NCBI GenBank assembly: GCA_963932465.1
Contig: OZ010786.1
Coordinates: 597,049,038-597,113,037 of the forward strand
Origin: Maratus speciosus
Taxonomy: Eukaryota > Arthropoda > Arachnida > Araneae > Salticidae
Reading direction: 5' to 3'
Length of the DNA: 64,000 nt
Shown here: positions 36,379 to 47,819 of the stretch, one piece after another
Position numbering within the stretch: the first letter of the stretch is position 1
Layout of the letters: each line of letters opens with the position of its first letter
Notes under the pieces: generated by a model
The model's input: the letters and a program-made list of their open reading frames with translations, nothing else
The model's database searches: none
What the model was told of the DNA's origin: nothing
Position numbers and translations under genes: made by a program

Positions 36379-36777
36379 TTAAGTGACACGTATACCGGTA
36401 GCTCGTCAAAAGTAGTGGGAATCAAACAATCTGAATTTTAAAAAAGTAAAAATATACCGCAATTTTATCCAAGAAAATGAAAATGTCTCAAGGTTTGCTG
36501 AAATGTACTTGGAAAAACAGCAAATTCCAAAAAACTGGATGATATTCATGTGATATTAATAAAACATAACACTTTTACACGTACGGTGTACGGCGTGAAG
36601 AATTAGCTTGCTTCAATACTTAAAGCTTTCGTATACCACTAATATTTTGATTATAATTATCGCTTTATTAAATGACAGAATTTTTTAGATTAAACAAGTC
36701 GAATATTTTAGTTTGAAAAAAGTGGTGTTAAGTCCATGTGATCAGTTTCTTGTGTCAAGACAAAAGGAAACTGTTAA

Positions 36778-37054
36778 CACATTCACGGCGGGAAACGAGA
36801 ATTCTTGTTTTAATTCAAAAAACATCATTGACTAAGGGCGTGGTTTCTATATTACAAAAAATGCATTTATATCATCTTTATTTTTTTAGATTGTAAGACA
36901 TTTTATAATAAATTCCTGCATTGAAAAATATTTGCCGATGCATAAACTTGGGAAACATATCTATAACACAGATTTGCAAAAGACTTAATGAACAGGGAGG
37001 ATCTTATACTGCTTTAAAATACAGATTTGATAAAAATTGCCCGCCGGCAATGTG
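36778..37054. mobile_element. TTAA MITE, CACATTCACGGCGGG ends
   Basis: TTAA at 36774-36777 and 37055-37058. Ends CACATTCACGGCGGG and CCCGCCGGCAATGTG. A second GGCAATGTGTTAG end at 37204-37215 suggests another partial copy directly to the right. Confidence 0.8.
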
Positions 37055-37279
37055 TTAATAGTACTGTTGCAACTAGTTGCATAAAATAGCAGAAGGGCTC
37101 CCAAATTATTGTACGACCATCAGAAATTTTGGAATTCATTTTTTATTGTTTATATCATTATTGGTCCAAATAATAATGATATAAGCAATAAAAAACCCGT
37201 CGGCAATGTGTTAGGAAGTTAAATGGAAACAAAAAAAAAATTCTAAAAGCGCCGGCCGTCATCTTTGAGAGACATCATT

Positions 37280-37700
37280 ATAGTTAATTTCTCTCGTGGC
37301 TTTAAACTTCAACACGAGTAACTGGAACAACAATTTACATCATAGTCCTAGCGCTGTAAATTGAAAACATTTTATTTAGAGTTTCATTTCTTTTAAAAAT
37401 TTCCGGGAACATAACAATTTTTAAACCTGCAAATTAAAATCCACTTTGAAATGCTATGTACGGATTGTAGTTTGAGGGCCGTCTACATATTAAAAACTGC
37501 ACTAACTTTCATTTTTTTTTCTGAAATGCTAAGATCCTCTCCTGACATTTCCATTGAGCTACTTCGATCGAAACATCAAAGATAAACGTATTAAACGTAT
37601 AGTTTTTTAGTATTTTTTAAATCTTCATGTGTTTGAAAAATTTAATTAATATCTTTCCAAAACATACATGAGGCTGATTTTTGTCCTTATTAATACATAA
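37280..37700. repeat. Dispersed repeat T, copy 2
   Basis: Parallels 12620-13010 and 56150-56600. It has the intact sequence GGCCGTCTACATATTAAAAA at about 37479-37498, which is the unoccupied form of the hAT target at 56336-56343. Confidence 0.7.
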
Positions 37701-37919
37701 TGAACCGCATCAGACAATCCTGAAGCACATTTTCGATTCAAAAAGATATTTTATATAAATGAATTAATTAAATTTAAATTATTTTTTTTAAATATGATGT
37801 AAATTATATGTACAATACTTTTATGCAGAAAATGGACCTCGACTATGAAAAACATGAGTGCGTAAGTTTACAACTCTCTAAAATCATTAGCTTTTAAAAT
37901 AGAGAGAAATTTTAAATTC

Positions 37920-38100
37920 CAGTTTTGCCAGTGGGCTACTTTTTTAAAATTCGGATTTCATGTTTGGCACCACATTTCTTAAATAGTAAAATTGCCATTG
38001 TTTTCGACTTAATTCATATTTAATTACGTTTTACCCTTTAAAAAAAGTGGCACGAATCAAGAAATCGTAATTTCAAAAAAGTAGCCCACTGGCAATAATG
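37920..38100. mobile_element. hAT-like MITE, GTGGGCTACTTTTT family
   Basis: Ends CAGTTTTGCCAGTGGGCTAC and GTAGCCCACTGGCAATAATG. Inner TTGGCACCACATTT arm and AAAAAAAGTGGCACGAATCA. No clear duplication remains (TTAAATTC against TTCGACGG). Confidence 0.7.
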
Positions 38101-38353
38101 TTCGACGGTCTAATAAAGGCATACCAAGCTCGTTTACCACCCAAAGTCAAATACAGCATTGTATCCATAACCAGGAGGCATAGTACAAGACAGCAAAGAA
38201 AAGAACAAGAAATTTAAATTTTCTTTTTGCCACCACACAGAATATAAAAAGAATAAGAATAAGAAAAGTGTTCATGCGAAATTATAACGCTGTCGACAGA
38301 TTTTTTTATTTCTTTTTTAATACAGAAAATATTTTTAAAGAAAATTTTATTAA

Positions 38354-38994
38354 CCCTTTGCGTACTGAATTATGAATTCATGAATTTTTTTTTCCTCTAA
38401 AGCTTTTTTCGTGAATTTTTTTAACTACATTAGAAGACTTACATAATCATTTAATAAATTTCAGACGGATTGAAGGATTCAGCAGGATTGATTAAATCTA
38501 AATTTATAAGTATTTTGTGCAATATTTATAACCTCAATGAAATCTTTTATTTTAAATATTTTTATTGGTGTTTTGTAGAATTAGGAAATGTACAAATATC
38601 ATATTCTTACATTAGAAATATAGAAATATTTCCGAATTGAGAGATTCTCCCCTCACTCCCCCCCCCCCCTCCAACGCCAAGACAGCTGAAAAGGTGAAAA
38701 GGCAAAATAAATTTCCGTAATTTCCGGCGTATAATCCGCGAATCAAACAATTCTATTTTTAAGAAATTTGTGAGTGAAAAAATAATTGTTTGATCCGCGG
38801 ATTATACGCCGGAAATTACGGTATCCTTTTAAAAATATTTTTGTTTTATGTAACCCATAATGCTTTTCGAGCAAGATAAAGTAACGCATCTGTAAATCAT
38901 TCTAAACTGCATTACTAGTAAACCATGTTTTAAATCAATTTTATAACAAGTTATTTTCATGGTATTTATAAGTACCGTCTCAGAAGATGAAGGG
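38354..38994. mobile_element. TTAA element related to the piggyBac-like element at 13518
   Basis: TTAA at 38350-38353 and 38995-38998. Left end CCCTTTGCGTACTGA; right end GTACCGTCTCAGAAGATGAAGGG in two parts, close to the right end of 13518-14620. Contains the IR element 38715-38821. No coding fragment seen. Confidence 0.55.
38715..38821. mobile_element. 107-bp palindrome with near-perfect 38-bp arms
   Basis: Arms 38715-38752 and 38784-38821 differ at one position. They start CCGTAATTTCCGGCGTATAA and include TCCGCG and TCAAACAATT. The first bases resemble the ends of the 6.18-kb insertion at 44539-50718. Confidence 0.9.
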
Positions 38995-39317
38995 TTAAGA
39001 GGTTAAGTCATCTCGTTGAATTCTTATAAAAAAGTATTCGTTATTAAAGCTAGAGATTTACAGTAATTAAGACTTTATTTTGAATTTTATTAACTCATCA
39101 TCAATGATAAAATTCCCAAAATCAGATCATGTCTATGTCGGAAACAATCCTTTCCGAACTGAGAAGTTGATATTGTAATATTCAACGTTATGTAGCTATT
39201 GTATCTCATTTAATGCTAAATTCATTGTACTAGATTGTTGATATTTAAACGAATATTGGGTTTAAATAAGTAATTTAAACTTCCACATAACTCCCTTGTA
39301 CAGTCAGTTTTTATCGG

Positions 39318-39678
39318 ATTTTGTTTTGTGTAACCAATAATGCCTTTGAAACAAGATAAAGTAACGCATCTATACTCATTCTAAACTGTATTACAAGGAA
39401 CCGATGTCGTAAGTTAATTTTATAACCCCTTGAGGGGCGGTGGGATATATTTTATCCCACCTACGACTAATGAAGATTTACACCAGAAAAGTTTTATGAA
39501 ATTTTACTTTTGTAACTTTGGTGGAAAATAGACGAAAAATTGCTTTTCCTTATTTTAAATTAAAATTTTTCCAAATTTCCGGTGGGAATTCAGCAGTACG
39601 CAAACGCAATTGCTTGCCCCTCAAGGGGTTAACAAATTATTTTAATGGTACTTATAAGTACCATCAGTAGATAAAGGG
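39318..39678. repeat. Duplicate of 38830-38994 with a nested MITE
   Basis: TTTTGTTTTGTGTAACC, ACAAGATAAAGTAACGCATC and ATTCTAAACTG..ATTAC follow the order at 38840-38925. Here a TTAA MITE (39426-39628) splits ATTTTATAA from CAAATTATTTT. The earlier copy reads TTTTATAACAAGTTATTTT without interruption. Confidence 0.8.
39426..39628. mobile_element. TTAA MITE, CCCCTTGAGGGGC family, nested
   Basis: Ends CCCCTTGAGGGGCGG and GCCCCTCAAGGGG. Flanks ATAA on the left and TTAA (39629-39632) on the right. Since the empty paralogue also has ATAA, the insertion may have used a non-canonical site or the left copy may have mutated. Confidence 0.85.
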
Positions 39679-39686
39679 TTAAACCG

Positions 39687-39925
39687 CTGCCATCGAAATA
39701 CTGAAGGCCAGAGGACTCGAGTTGTGACGTCATCACTAATTGACCGACTTCTCACTAAAGTTGGAATTCACACTAGAAAATTTTGAATAGCAATTTTCTT
39801 TTATTACATTTGTGGAACATCTAACATCTCACAAAACAATAATAACTGTTTAAACTGACTGGTGAAAATTCGGAATCCTTACATAAAAATTCAGCCAGAT
39901 AAGGTATGTCACAGCGTTGCCGCAC
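39687..39925. mobile_element. Half-copy of the GCTGCCATCGAAATAC element
   Basis: Starts GCTGCCATCGAAATACTGAA, then GACGTCATCACTAATTGACC and TTCAGCCAGATA, matching the left arm of 54956-55407 up to its centre. The right arm is missing. Confidence 0.65.
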
Positions 39926-40101
39926 ACAGCTGCTTTGAAACGAAATTTTTTTTGTAAGGAAATTTTGGTGGTAAATGTTTTGATTTAGTCTGTTGATTTA
40001 GTCGATTCGAGGCCTGTGATTCATTTCTGAACCACTTAATTTAAATCTCTAAATGCCATATTAGCAGCAGAATTTTGGAATGGAATTTTTTCTTTTATTA
40101 A

Positions 40102-40692
40102 CCCCTTCACGGTCGCTTAATATTTGAAAAAACCATCAAAAGTGTACCTATTTTTTTTATTATAGAAATTGAATAATTATAAGGTTTCTAAATAAAATAT
40201 GTAATTAGTTTATTTTTAAGCTGAAAAAACAATATTTTATAGCCATATTAATATTTGTATAAAAGCCATCATGCGAGAATTATGTGTCTTAACCTCTTAA
40301 GCTCCGCCTGCGATAAATGTAGGTTGCTTTTTTTTATTATTCAGATTGTTTGATTCCCACCACCGTAGTTTACGGCAGATAAAATGATGCGAAAATAAAG
40401 CCATTTACACTATTTAAAAAAAACTGGTGGGAGTCAAACAATCTGAATTAAAAGATAGTAGCCTACATTTATCGGGGGCGGAGCTTAAGAGGTTAAGACA
40501 CATAATTCTCGCATGATGGCTTTTATACAAATATGAATATGGCTATAAAATATTGTTTTTTCGCCTTAAAAATAAACTAATTGCATATTTTATTTAGAAA
40601 CCTTATAATTATTCAATTTCTGTAATAAAAAAAATAGGTACACTTTTGATGGTTTTTTCAAATATTAAGCGAATTAAGCGGCCGTGAAGGGG
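40102..40692. mobile_element. Near-perfect palindromic TTAA element, split at its centre
   Basis: Flanks TTAA (40098-40101) and CTAA (40693-40696). Ends CCCCTTCACGGTCGCTTAA and GCGGCCGTGAAGGGG. The arms of about 190 bp mirror each other almost exactly (AAACCATCAAAAGTGTACC, GGTTTCTAAATAAAATATG, GCCATCATGCGAGAATTATG). The MITE 40293-40492 sits at the very centre, at a TTAA. Confidence 0.9.
40293..40492. mobile_element. TTAA MITE at the centre of the palindrome
   Basis: TTAA at 40289-40292 and 40493-40496. Ends CCTCTTAAGCTCCGCC and GGCGGAGCTTAAGAGG are exact complements. Inner arms TTCAGATTGTTTGATTCCCA and GTGGGAGTCAAACAATCTGA pair. 200 bp. Confidence 0.9.
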
Positions 40693-40699
40693 CTAATAT

Positions 40700-41375
40700 T
40701 CCAGTTATCATCAGAAAAGCTTGATTCATCAGAATCCATATCAAAATGACAAAAATATTACAAATCTATGACAAATCTATGGCAAATTATAGATCGTACA
40801 AATCAAACCAGAGTGCTAATATTCAAAGACTTCAAATGGAAATTCCAGTTCAATTGTTCTGGTTTCAGAAGTTTTTTCCAGCAATTAAATCTCCAGCCCG
40901 AGAATATGACGGACACGAGAAATAAGGAACGACACCTCAGCCCGAGATATTGACGGGAGCGAGAATTAAGGTACACATTTTCAAATAGATCTTTTTTTTT
41001 TTGTTGTAAATTCTAGTGTTATTCAATCATTTCAGCGTTTTACGGATAGAAGTACATTGCCCTGAAAGTGTTAAGTAAAAGACATTAATTTTTATCTTTC
41101 TATTAGCTGTTTAACCTGTTTTACGCACGGGAGTTCGTGAATTTAATTATAAAGCCAAAACTAAAAATAACTATTAGATTTAGAAAAATATTTTTCTACT
41201 ACTGTGCACTTTTTTTTATGAAATTTAATTTATCATGTTGCTATGGCAGCAGACGATACAACGATATCTTTGGAATAAGGGAATAAATAGAATGAAAAGT
41301 TTTGTTGATGTTTGTGATAAAATGTTTTTCATTATTTCTTTTAAAAAAAAAGGTAATAATGAAGCGCAATTAAAT
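40700..41375. other. Fragments of MITE ends, no gene
   Basis: CAGCCCGAGA..GACGGGAGCGAGAATTAAGG (about 40941-40970) is like the right end of the element at 50841-51273. The 61-codon frame at 40768 is within this and not a convincing gene. Confidence 0.4.
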
Positions 41376-41378
41376 AAT

Positions 41379-41558
41379 CTCTAATTATTTGCATGTGAGG
41401 TAAAAGGATTATCGTAATACCCTCTACAGCTTCTTAGTATTGCAGCTTGGCGTACGTAATATGTATATCTCTAATTATTTGCATGTAAGGTGAAGAATTA
41501 TTGTAGTATCCGCTACAGCTTCTGAGTATTGCAACGTGGCGTACGTAATATGTATATA
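41379..41558. repeat. Two-unit direct repeat, 90-bp period
   Basis: TCTCTAATTATTTGCATGT begins at 41379 and 41469. Both units contain CTACAGCTTCT and GGCGTACGTAATATGTATAT. Confidence 0.85.
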
Positions 41559-41559
41559 T

Positions 41560-42038
41560 CACAATGCAGTACACATTTAGAACGGGTTGGAACTCGCGCG
41601 ATTACGGGTTGAACATAAAAAGAGGCAGAAATTCGTTTAAAATATAACATTTTTGAATGTTTTGCCCCAGTCGTTTATGGGCCCCCTACCAGAAACTCAT
41701 GCAGCAAATTTTGTAGCCTACGCCCGGTGGTTTTCGAGTTTTTGGGGTTACATAGATACGCGGATGGATTTTAATAGAGTAGATATTTTTCTATTCTGCA
41801 CTATTTAAAATAGCAAGGATGTCATAATAGCGCGTTGCCAAACTTTAGTATAAAAAACTTTAAGATAATAACAAACAGATGTTTATCCCTTTCAGAGTCA
41901 AACCTATTTGAAAATTGAGGCGTTCAGAAGACCATCCAACTATCTTTTAAGTGGCGTTTTTTTAAACAAAGGAATATTGAAAATTGTTTCTATATATTTA
42001 AACAGTGATAAAAAGTTACCCTTGATTAAAAAAATATA
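41560..42038. other. Retroelement-like tail and unassigned DNA
   Basis: GGTGGTTTTCGAGTTTTTGG followed by GTTACATAGATACGCGGATG and TTTTAATAGAGTAGATA resembles a repeat tail; family not recognised. The frame at 41908-42102 runs into the next element. Confidence 0.35.
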
Positions 42039-42040
42039 TA

Positions 42041-42864
42041 CAGTCGAGTCTCTCTATAACGAAACTCCATACATCAAATTTCTCTATATAACGAATTTTT
42101 AGTAGGAACGGTCCTTTTTCCTATGATCTCATTAAGAACAGTCTCCATATAGCGAAATATCTATCTCCCTATAACGAATTTTTTCATAAAATGTTCTTCA
42201 TTTATTGTTTTAAAAAAGCTTCCAAATCACATGGAATCAATTTTCCATCACTGATTAGTGATTTATCATTCAGTGCTGAGTTTTTTTATCTTACTTTTCT
42301 ACCTTGAATCTCCTTGTTTTTTATGCCCAACGAATTCATCTCTCCCCCCTCTCCCCTCCCACACACCTTCCAACGTTCCAACATAGTTCTTAAAACAGTG
42401 TCAATTGGATTGATATACATATAAGAGCGGAATCAGGGAAGTAATTGAAGTTTAAGGTGAATGAGAATTGAAATGGAGGAAAATGTTCCCGATACAATTT
42501 TTCATTCCTTGCGAAAGTGTGAACATTTTTTTGAGAGTGTAACAATTTTGAAATCAAAACAGCGAAAAATTACAGATTTCTTCGTCTAAAATTAATGTAA
42601 GTTTCCCTTATGTGATTTTTATTATGCTTTCAAATAAATGTCTGTTCTCTTTTTTTGAAACTGTTTAAATAATTCAGAAATACAATATTAGATTACTATT
42701 CATAGTTAAACATTTCAAATTCTTAATTAAACACCTCAAAAGTAATTTTTGTTCAAATTTTACACATTAAATAGGAATTTTTACTCTTTCTCTATATAAT
42801 GATTTTCTCTATATAGCGAATTTTTTACTGGAACAATGGATTTCGTTATATAGAGACTCGACTG
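42041..42864. mobile_element. pogo/Tigger-like non-autonomous element, CAGTCGAGTCTC ends
   Basis: TA at 42039-42040 and 42865-42866. Ends CAGTCGAGTCTCTCTATAAC and TATATAGAGACTCGACTG. Several internal CTATATAACGAATTTT copies near both ends. 824 bp, no transposase. Ends of this type, with repeated CTATAACGAA, are typical of pogo-group elements. Confidence 0.85.
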
Positions 42865-43129
42865 TATATATCGAGTTCATTCAAAATATTCCGAGGAAAA
42901 TATTATGTAGATCCAATATTTTTATAATTACAATAACTTTAAATGTAAACATGACTGAACATTTTAATTCGATGTAATTAATCGATTTTTGCACTGAACG
43001 GCTCAATTAATGTATGGTTTTCTTCAACTACATTATAAAATGTATATTTTCTTCTAAAATTCTTGTGCAATTATTACATTATAGAATTAAAATTAAGTGG
43101 TGTGTATAATTATATCACGTACCCTGGAG

Positions 43130-44536
43130 TGGTTAAAGACATATCTGGCATTTAAAAATCTAAGCTATAATAAAAATGATATAAAAATGTAGTTTTTATT
43201 GCATTACACTGGTCTTTTCATTTGTCATTTAATTGTAATGATCCTTTTCATGCCCAGATTACAGAATAGGCATGAAAAACGCGTGCTTCCGCTTAGAATT
43301 TTTCAAAGCCGCCGGAAATTGAGATAGCTGAGGGTCCGAAATTTTACATTCTCAACTAAATTTCATTCGCAAGTATTATGTAAATTAAATAATAAAACTT
43401 TGTATTAATAACCATAAAACAAAAGCGCACACAAAATGCGTTTCGGACTGGAACTTATAACAGCCCGTCGTTATCCAATGTAAACACGTGTCCATAAGGG
43501 AGCAAAGTCACAAATGAACCGAAGAGGAGAGAGGAGAGCTTACAAGGAATACAACAGTTGGCGCTAGATGAAAGTTAAACATCAATCACAGAGACTGTCT
43601 TTGCAGAAGAGAAAATTCTTGCCAAAAAAAATTAACGGAAAAAGGAAGAGCAGTCCGAAACGCGTCCCGTGTGTGCTTTTGTTTTATGGTAATTAATACA
43701 GCAGTTTTATTAGTTAATTATGAGTTATCGCCAGGTTTTTGGTGCATGTTTCGTCTTTTCAAATTATCAACTCATTTATGAATATATATTTTTAACCCTT
43801 TCAGGGGCAAGGCACTTTCGTTCGTAAAATATTAAAATAATTGAATGACACCAGTATTTACACAAACATTTATTTCTAAAGATAAAAAAGTATATTTTCG
43901 CGTATTTAATAGAGTGAAATTTTCATTTAAAAATTCTGGTGCCGATGCGGCAAATAGGCATTAAAATTAGGTGATGTCGTAGCGGCATCACCGCCCTTTA
44001 AGGGGTTAAAGCGTTTCAGAATGATATATTGCAGAAAAAAAATAATTTTTTATGCAATGTATGTTTCAACGACGTTACCAGGTATTCTTCAGTGTGTAAC
44101 CAACCAATCAAAGTCACCATCTAATCAATTAACATATGGAAAATCCAGTGGGTTCCCAAAATGCACACCAGTTTGTTAAGTTTTTTATTTATTTATTTAT
44201 TTTTTTTTTTTTTTTTTTTTTTTTTTAGGGTAGAAGGTCAATTTCAAATAATCAATTGGCTTGAGAGAAAAGGAAAAACAGAAACGCTACTCATAAATTA
44301 TTCCTGCGGTTTTTCTTGCACACATTTACAAAGGAGCCTGTGAATTTCGCTGCAGTGAATTCGCTTTTCAGTTTGTGAGTAAAGTATGACAAAACAGCTA
44401 TGAAATCTCTCAACTATTAGACCTTTGAAATATTTGTTATTTGTGTTCGACTTCAATACCACTGAGTTTTATCTAAAACTTCAACAATTTATATGAAATC
44501 AGAAAGTTTAATAAATAATAATAAAAAAAAAATACA
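43130..44536. repeat. Dispersed repeat V, copy 2, left half
   Basis: Homologous to 27690-28460. It carries a TTAA MITE (43796-44005) and a T tract (44200-44227) not shared with copy 1. The right half resumes at 50719. Confidence 0.7.
43796..44005. mobile_element. TTAA MITE, CCCTTTCAGGGGCA family
   Basis: TTAA at 43792-43795 and 44006-44009. Ends CCCTTTCAGGGGCA and GCCCTTTAAGGGG. Inner GACACCAG..ATT pairs with AATTCTGGTGCCGA. Related to 32-239. Confidence 0.85.
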
Positions 44537-44621
44537 TACCGTAATTTCCCACGTATACGCCGCGAGTTGGTTAAGTTTTTTTTTCAAACCGGAAATTTCA
44601 TTGAAAAAAAGAAGTCAAATA

Positions 44622-45329
44622 CAGTACAGCCCCGATTATCCGCGGAATTGGGTGGCAAGGGCACCGCGGATAACAAAAATCGCGGATAACCCGAAAAATC
44701 AGAAAATGGGGGTGAAAGCTCGAAAAAAAGAAAATTCAACATATAAACTATGTTTTAGTGCACAAAAAACATAATAAAATGTTTAAAACACATACATATG
44801 TCCAGTACAGCCGAAACCTTTGCTTTACATCTAAATCACTAAAATAAAGTACATTAAACAAAGATGGGAACAATGCCATAGATACTGTACAAAAAGTGTT
44901 GAGTTACACCTTTTTTTAAAAAACTCAGTCACTTATTTTTGCTTCTTGCTTTAGAAACATCTTTTCTATATCAAAAATGAAGCTATTCTTGATATGCTCC
45001 ATTGGAATTTATCATAATATTCTTAGTTAAATGTTAAATATTTTAATTGCTGTGCTTACGTTCAGTTAATAAAATCAAGAAAAGACATCAAGACTTTATA
45101 ACTGATATTTTAAACATGGCTACCGAATCTAGAAATATTCTTGTATTACTTTCGAATAAATATTTTTTTCTGTTTATATTTATTAGTAGAGCTTACTGTA
45201 TTTTCCTTGCTTAAATTTAAAAATTTGGTTTAAATTTAAAAATTTGACTTAAAAATTTGGCTTAAATTTAAAAAAAATAAAAAATCGCTTCGCGGATAAA
45301 CCACACCGCAGATAATCGGGGCCCTACTG
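44622..45329. mobile_element. Tigger-like non-autonomous element, CAGTA..CCCCGATTATC ends
   Basis: TA at 44620-44621 and 45330-45331. Ends CAGTACAGCCCCGATTATCC and GATAATCGGGGCCCTACTG; CGCGGATAAC repeats sit near both ends. 708 bp with no transposase. Overlapping 93-codon frame (44493-44774) crosses the boundary and is not a gene. Confidence 0.85.
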
Positions 45330-45331
45330 TA

Positions 45332-46219
45332 AGTGCTAAGAAGAAGTAATTCACATTTTATTTTAAACTAGAAAGGTAGCCCGTCAAAAATGACGGAAAT
45401 TTAGATATAAGGATATATACAACTCATGTGCAAGAATATGTGTTTTCTCGCTTGTTCCGCAGTGATAGATGAAAATAACACATTTTAAGAACGAAACACA
45501 TTTATGAAAAACTGTGTACAGTAGAAGACCACTAATCTACACAGTTTGGTTCCAAGTATTATGCAGATTTGAGGCTTTTTGCGGTCATGTCTATTCAATC
45601 TTTGTTTACATTTTTTTAAATTCATATATTGGACAATTTAGATTGTTAAGCCTTAAAAATAAATAAATTATACACTTGAAGTAAGGTAAAAACTATTAAA
45701 TTATCGTGTACGATTTCATGAAATGGTATTATATGGTATTATATGAGTGTGCTTCACGATCTTGGTTACGACGTCGGCGAAATTGGCTGCAACTTGTCAT
45801 AATCCTAATAGTGTGGGCCGCTATAACAAAAAAATAACCAGTTTTTAGTAAAATTTCTGATATAAAGTAGTTTTCAAAAACTTGTGTAAAATTGCAGGCC
45901 GTTCTCATGTTATGTCAGTCCAAGGAATAATATTTCTAACACTGAAGAGTTTCCATGTATATGTGGAATTTAGAAAAGCTTTTCCAAAAGAAAGGTCCTG
46001 AAATGACATTGTAATTCCTCGAACTTCTAAGTTTAATGGGGCCCTTATGTTGTTTACTGGAATCTAGTAAATACAGTTATTTTGGATATTACACCAGAAT
46101 TAAACAGTTAAACTTATTTAACTTAAACCGGATGTTACTTCCCGATGTTATGTTTTAGTATTAAGAAAGAAAATTATTTAAATTTTTCAAATCATGCATT
46201 TATAATTTTTTTTACGTCT
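45332..46219. other. Unassigned DNA inside the 6.18-kb insertion
   Basis: ACTAGAAAGGTAGCCCGTCA near 45370 recalls TTAA MITE ends. No gene seen. Confidence 0.4.
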
Positions 46220-46223
46220 TTAA

Positions 46224-46453
46224 CCCCTTAATCGTCGCGCCCGTGACTGTCACGGGCAGTATAGGATTCTTTACTTTTATTCAGATTGTTTTATTCCCAC
46301 CAGTTTTTTTAAATAATGCAATTGGTTTATTCTCTCGACATTTTATCTGCCATTAAATGAAGAGAATATTTCAACTTGAAAAAAGTGGTGGCAATCAAAC
46401 AATCTGAATTTTAAAAAAGTATTCAACTCTTATCAGGCGCGACGATTAAGGGG
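46224..46453. mobile_element. TTAA MITE, CCCCTTAATCGTCGCGCC family
   Basis: TTAA at 46220-46223 and 46454-46457. Ends CCCCTTAATCGTCGCGCC and GGCGCGACGATTAAGGGG are exact complements. A subterminal CCCGTGACTGTCACGGG palindrome follows. Inner TTCAGATTGTTTTATTCCCA pairs with GGTGGCAATCAAACAATCTG. Confidence 0.9.
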
Positions 46454-46830
46454 TTAATAACTAAATAATGAAAAAATATGCTTTTGTTCTGAGCTCATAA
46501 ATATGACAATAAAATAATGTAACTAAGAGACATTGCAAAATTAAATCTTTGTTATTTCAAACCATAAACAAATGATACCGCCACCATTTTACCTACTATG
46601 ACGTCATTAGAATATTGTCCATTGATTGTTGGAGAACATACTTTGTGAATGATTACTTCAATGATTTAATTTTTTTTTGCGGTTCACGATGAATGAATCA
46701 CTTGTGTTTGTTTAGGTTTATGGAATGAGATATTAAGCTGTGAACCTAAATTCAAATGAAGTTATCCAAGGATATGAATATTTTTAATCGAAATTAAAAA
46801 CAATGCTTTGATCTCGAACTAAAAAGTTTC

Positions 46831-47037
46831 GGAACAGATGTGATATTCGCCCCATATTGGCGCGATTTTTTTCTGTCGCCAATATCATATAAGCAACAGG
46901 AACTTAACTTGCGCCAAAGTGTCGTTATTTTGCTTGATGTGGTAACCCGAATTATGTTGTTTATGCTGTTGAAGTTTTCGCCAAATTGGCAACCGAAAAA
47001 AATCGCGCCAATATGGGGCGAATATGACATCTGTACC
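46831..47037. mobile_element. GGNAC MITE (Merlin-like), copy 1
   Basis: Ends GGAACAGATGTGATATTCG and CGAATATGACATCTGTACC, then ATATTGGCGCGATTTTTTTC inside. Flanks AAAGTTTC (46823-46830) and AAAGTTTT (47038-47045), 7 of 8. The 81- and 87-codon frames on the two strands are mirror products of the palindrome. Confidence 0.85.
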
Positions 47038-47278
47038 AAAGTTTTAGTTTGTATATTTTTTTTATTTCTGTTAATTATTTATTTATGTACTTTTCCATTA
47101 TAGCGCTTTTTTAAAAAAAGCTTGGCGCCATTCGGGCATCAGAAAGTGAGATATGTTGCCAAAATATATAAACAGCTATGAAAAGAAATCTAATGAACTT
47201 TTATTTTTGTTTATTGCACTTATATACATAAAAAAAATCGTTTCTAAATATATATAATATTTTTTATATACAAATTAC

Positions 47279-47811
47279 GGCACAGATTTCAGATATGAAC
47301 CGGTATACCTAACTGGCGCCAAAATGGTGTTATTTTGCCTGCTACGGTAACCCGGCTATTGTTTTTTATTTATTAATAAATTGTTTATTTACTTTTATTT
47401 TCTGTTTTTTTAATTATATAAACTGTTTTTTTCTATAGTTATTATTCAAAATTTTATTTATTTATAGTTATTTCCTTTTCAAAATGATACCAAATAATTT
47501 AAAAATGGAACAAGTGTCATATTCGCCCAATATTGGCGCGATTTTTTTCTGTCGCAAATATATAGGCAACAGGTGCTTAACTTGCGCCAAAGTGTGGTTA
47601 TTTTGCTTGATGTGGTAACCCGGATTATGTTGTTTATGCTGTTGATGTTTTCGCCAAATTGGCAACCGAAAAAAATCGCGCCAATATAGGGCGAATATGA
47701 CATCTGTACCTTAAAAATATACATGTAACTGGTATTCGAAAGCGAGATTTTTGCCAAATTGGCGTCAGAGAAAAATCACGCCAACCCCGATGCGTATATG
47801 ACATCTGTGCA
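47279..47811. mobile_element. GGNAC MITE, older copy split by copy 2
   Basis: Left end GGCACAGATTTCAGATATGA; right end GCGTATATGACATCTGTGCA. Flanks CAAATTAC (47271-47278) and AAAATTAC (47812-47819), 7 of 8. Contains the copy at 47507-47710. More diverged than the others, so probably the oldest. Confidence 0.7.
47507..47710. mobile_element. GGNAC MITE, copy 2, perfect 8-bp duplication
   Basis: TTAAAAAT at 47499-47506 and 47711-47718. Ends GGAACAAGTGTCATATTCGC and GAATATGACATCTGTACC. 204 bp. Interior includes GTGGTAACCCGGATTATG. Confidence 0.9.
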
Positions 47812-47819
47812 AAAATTAC

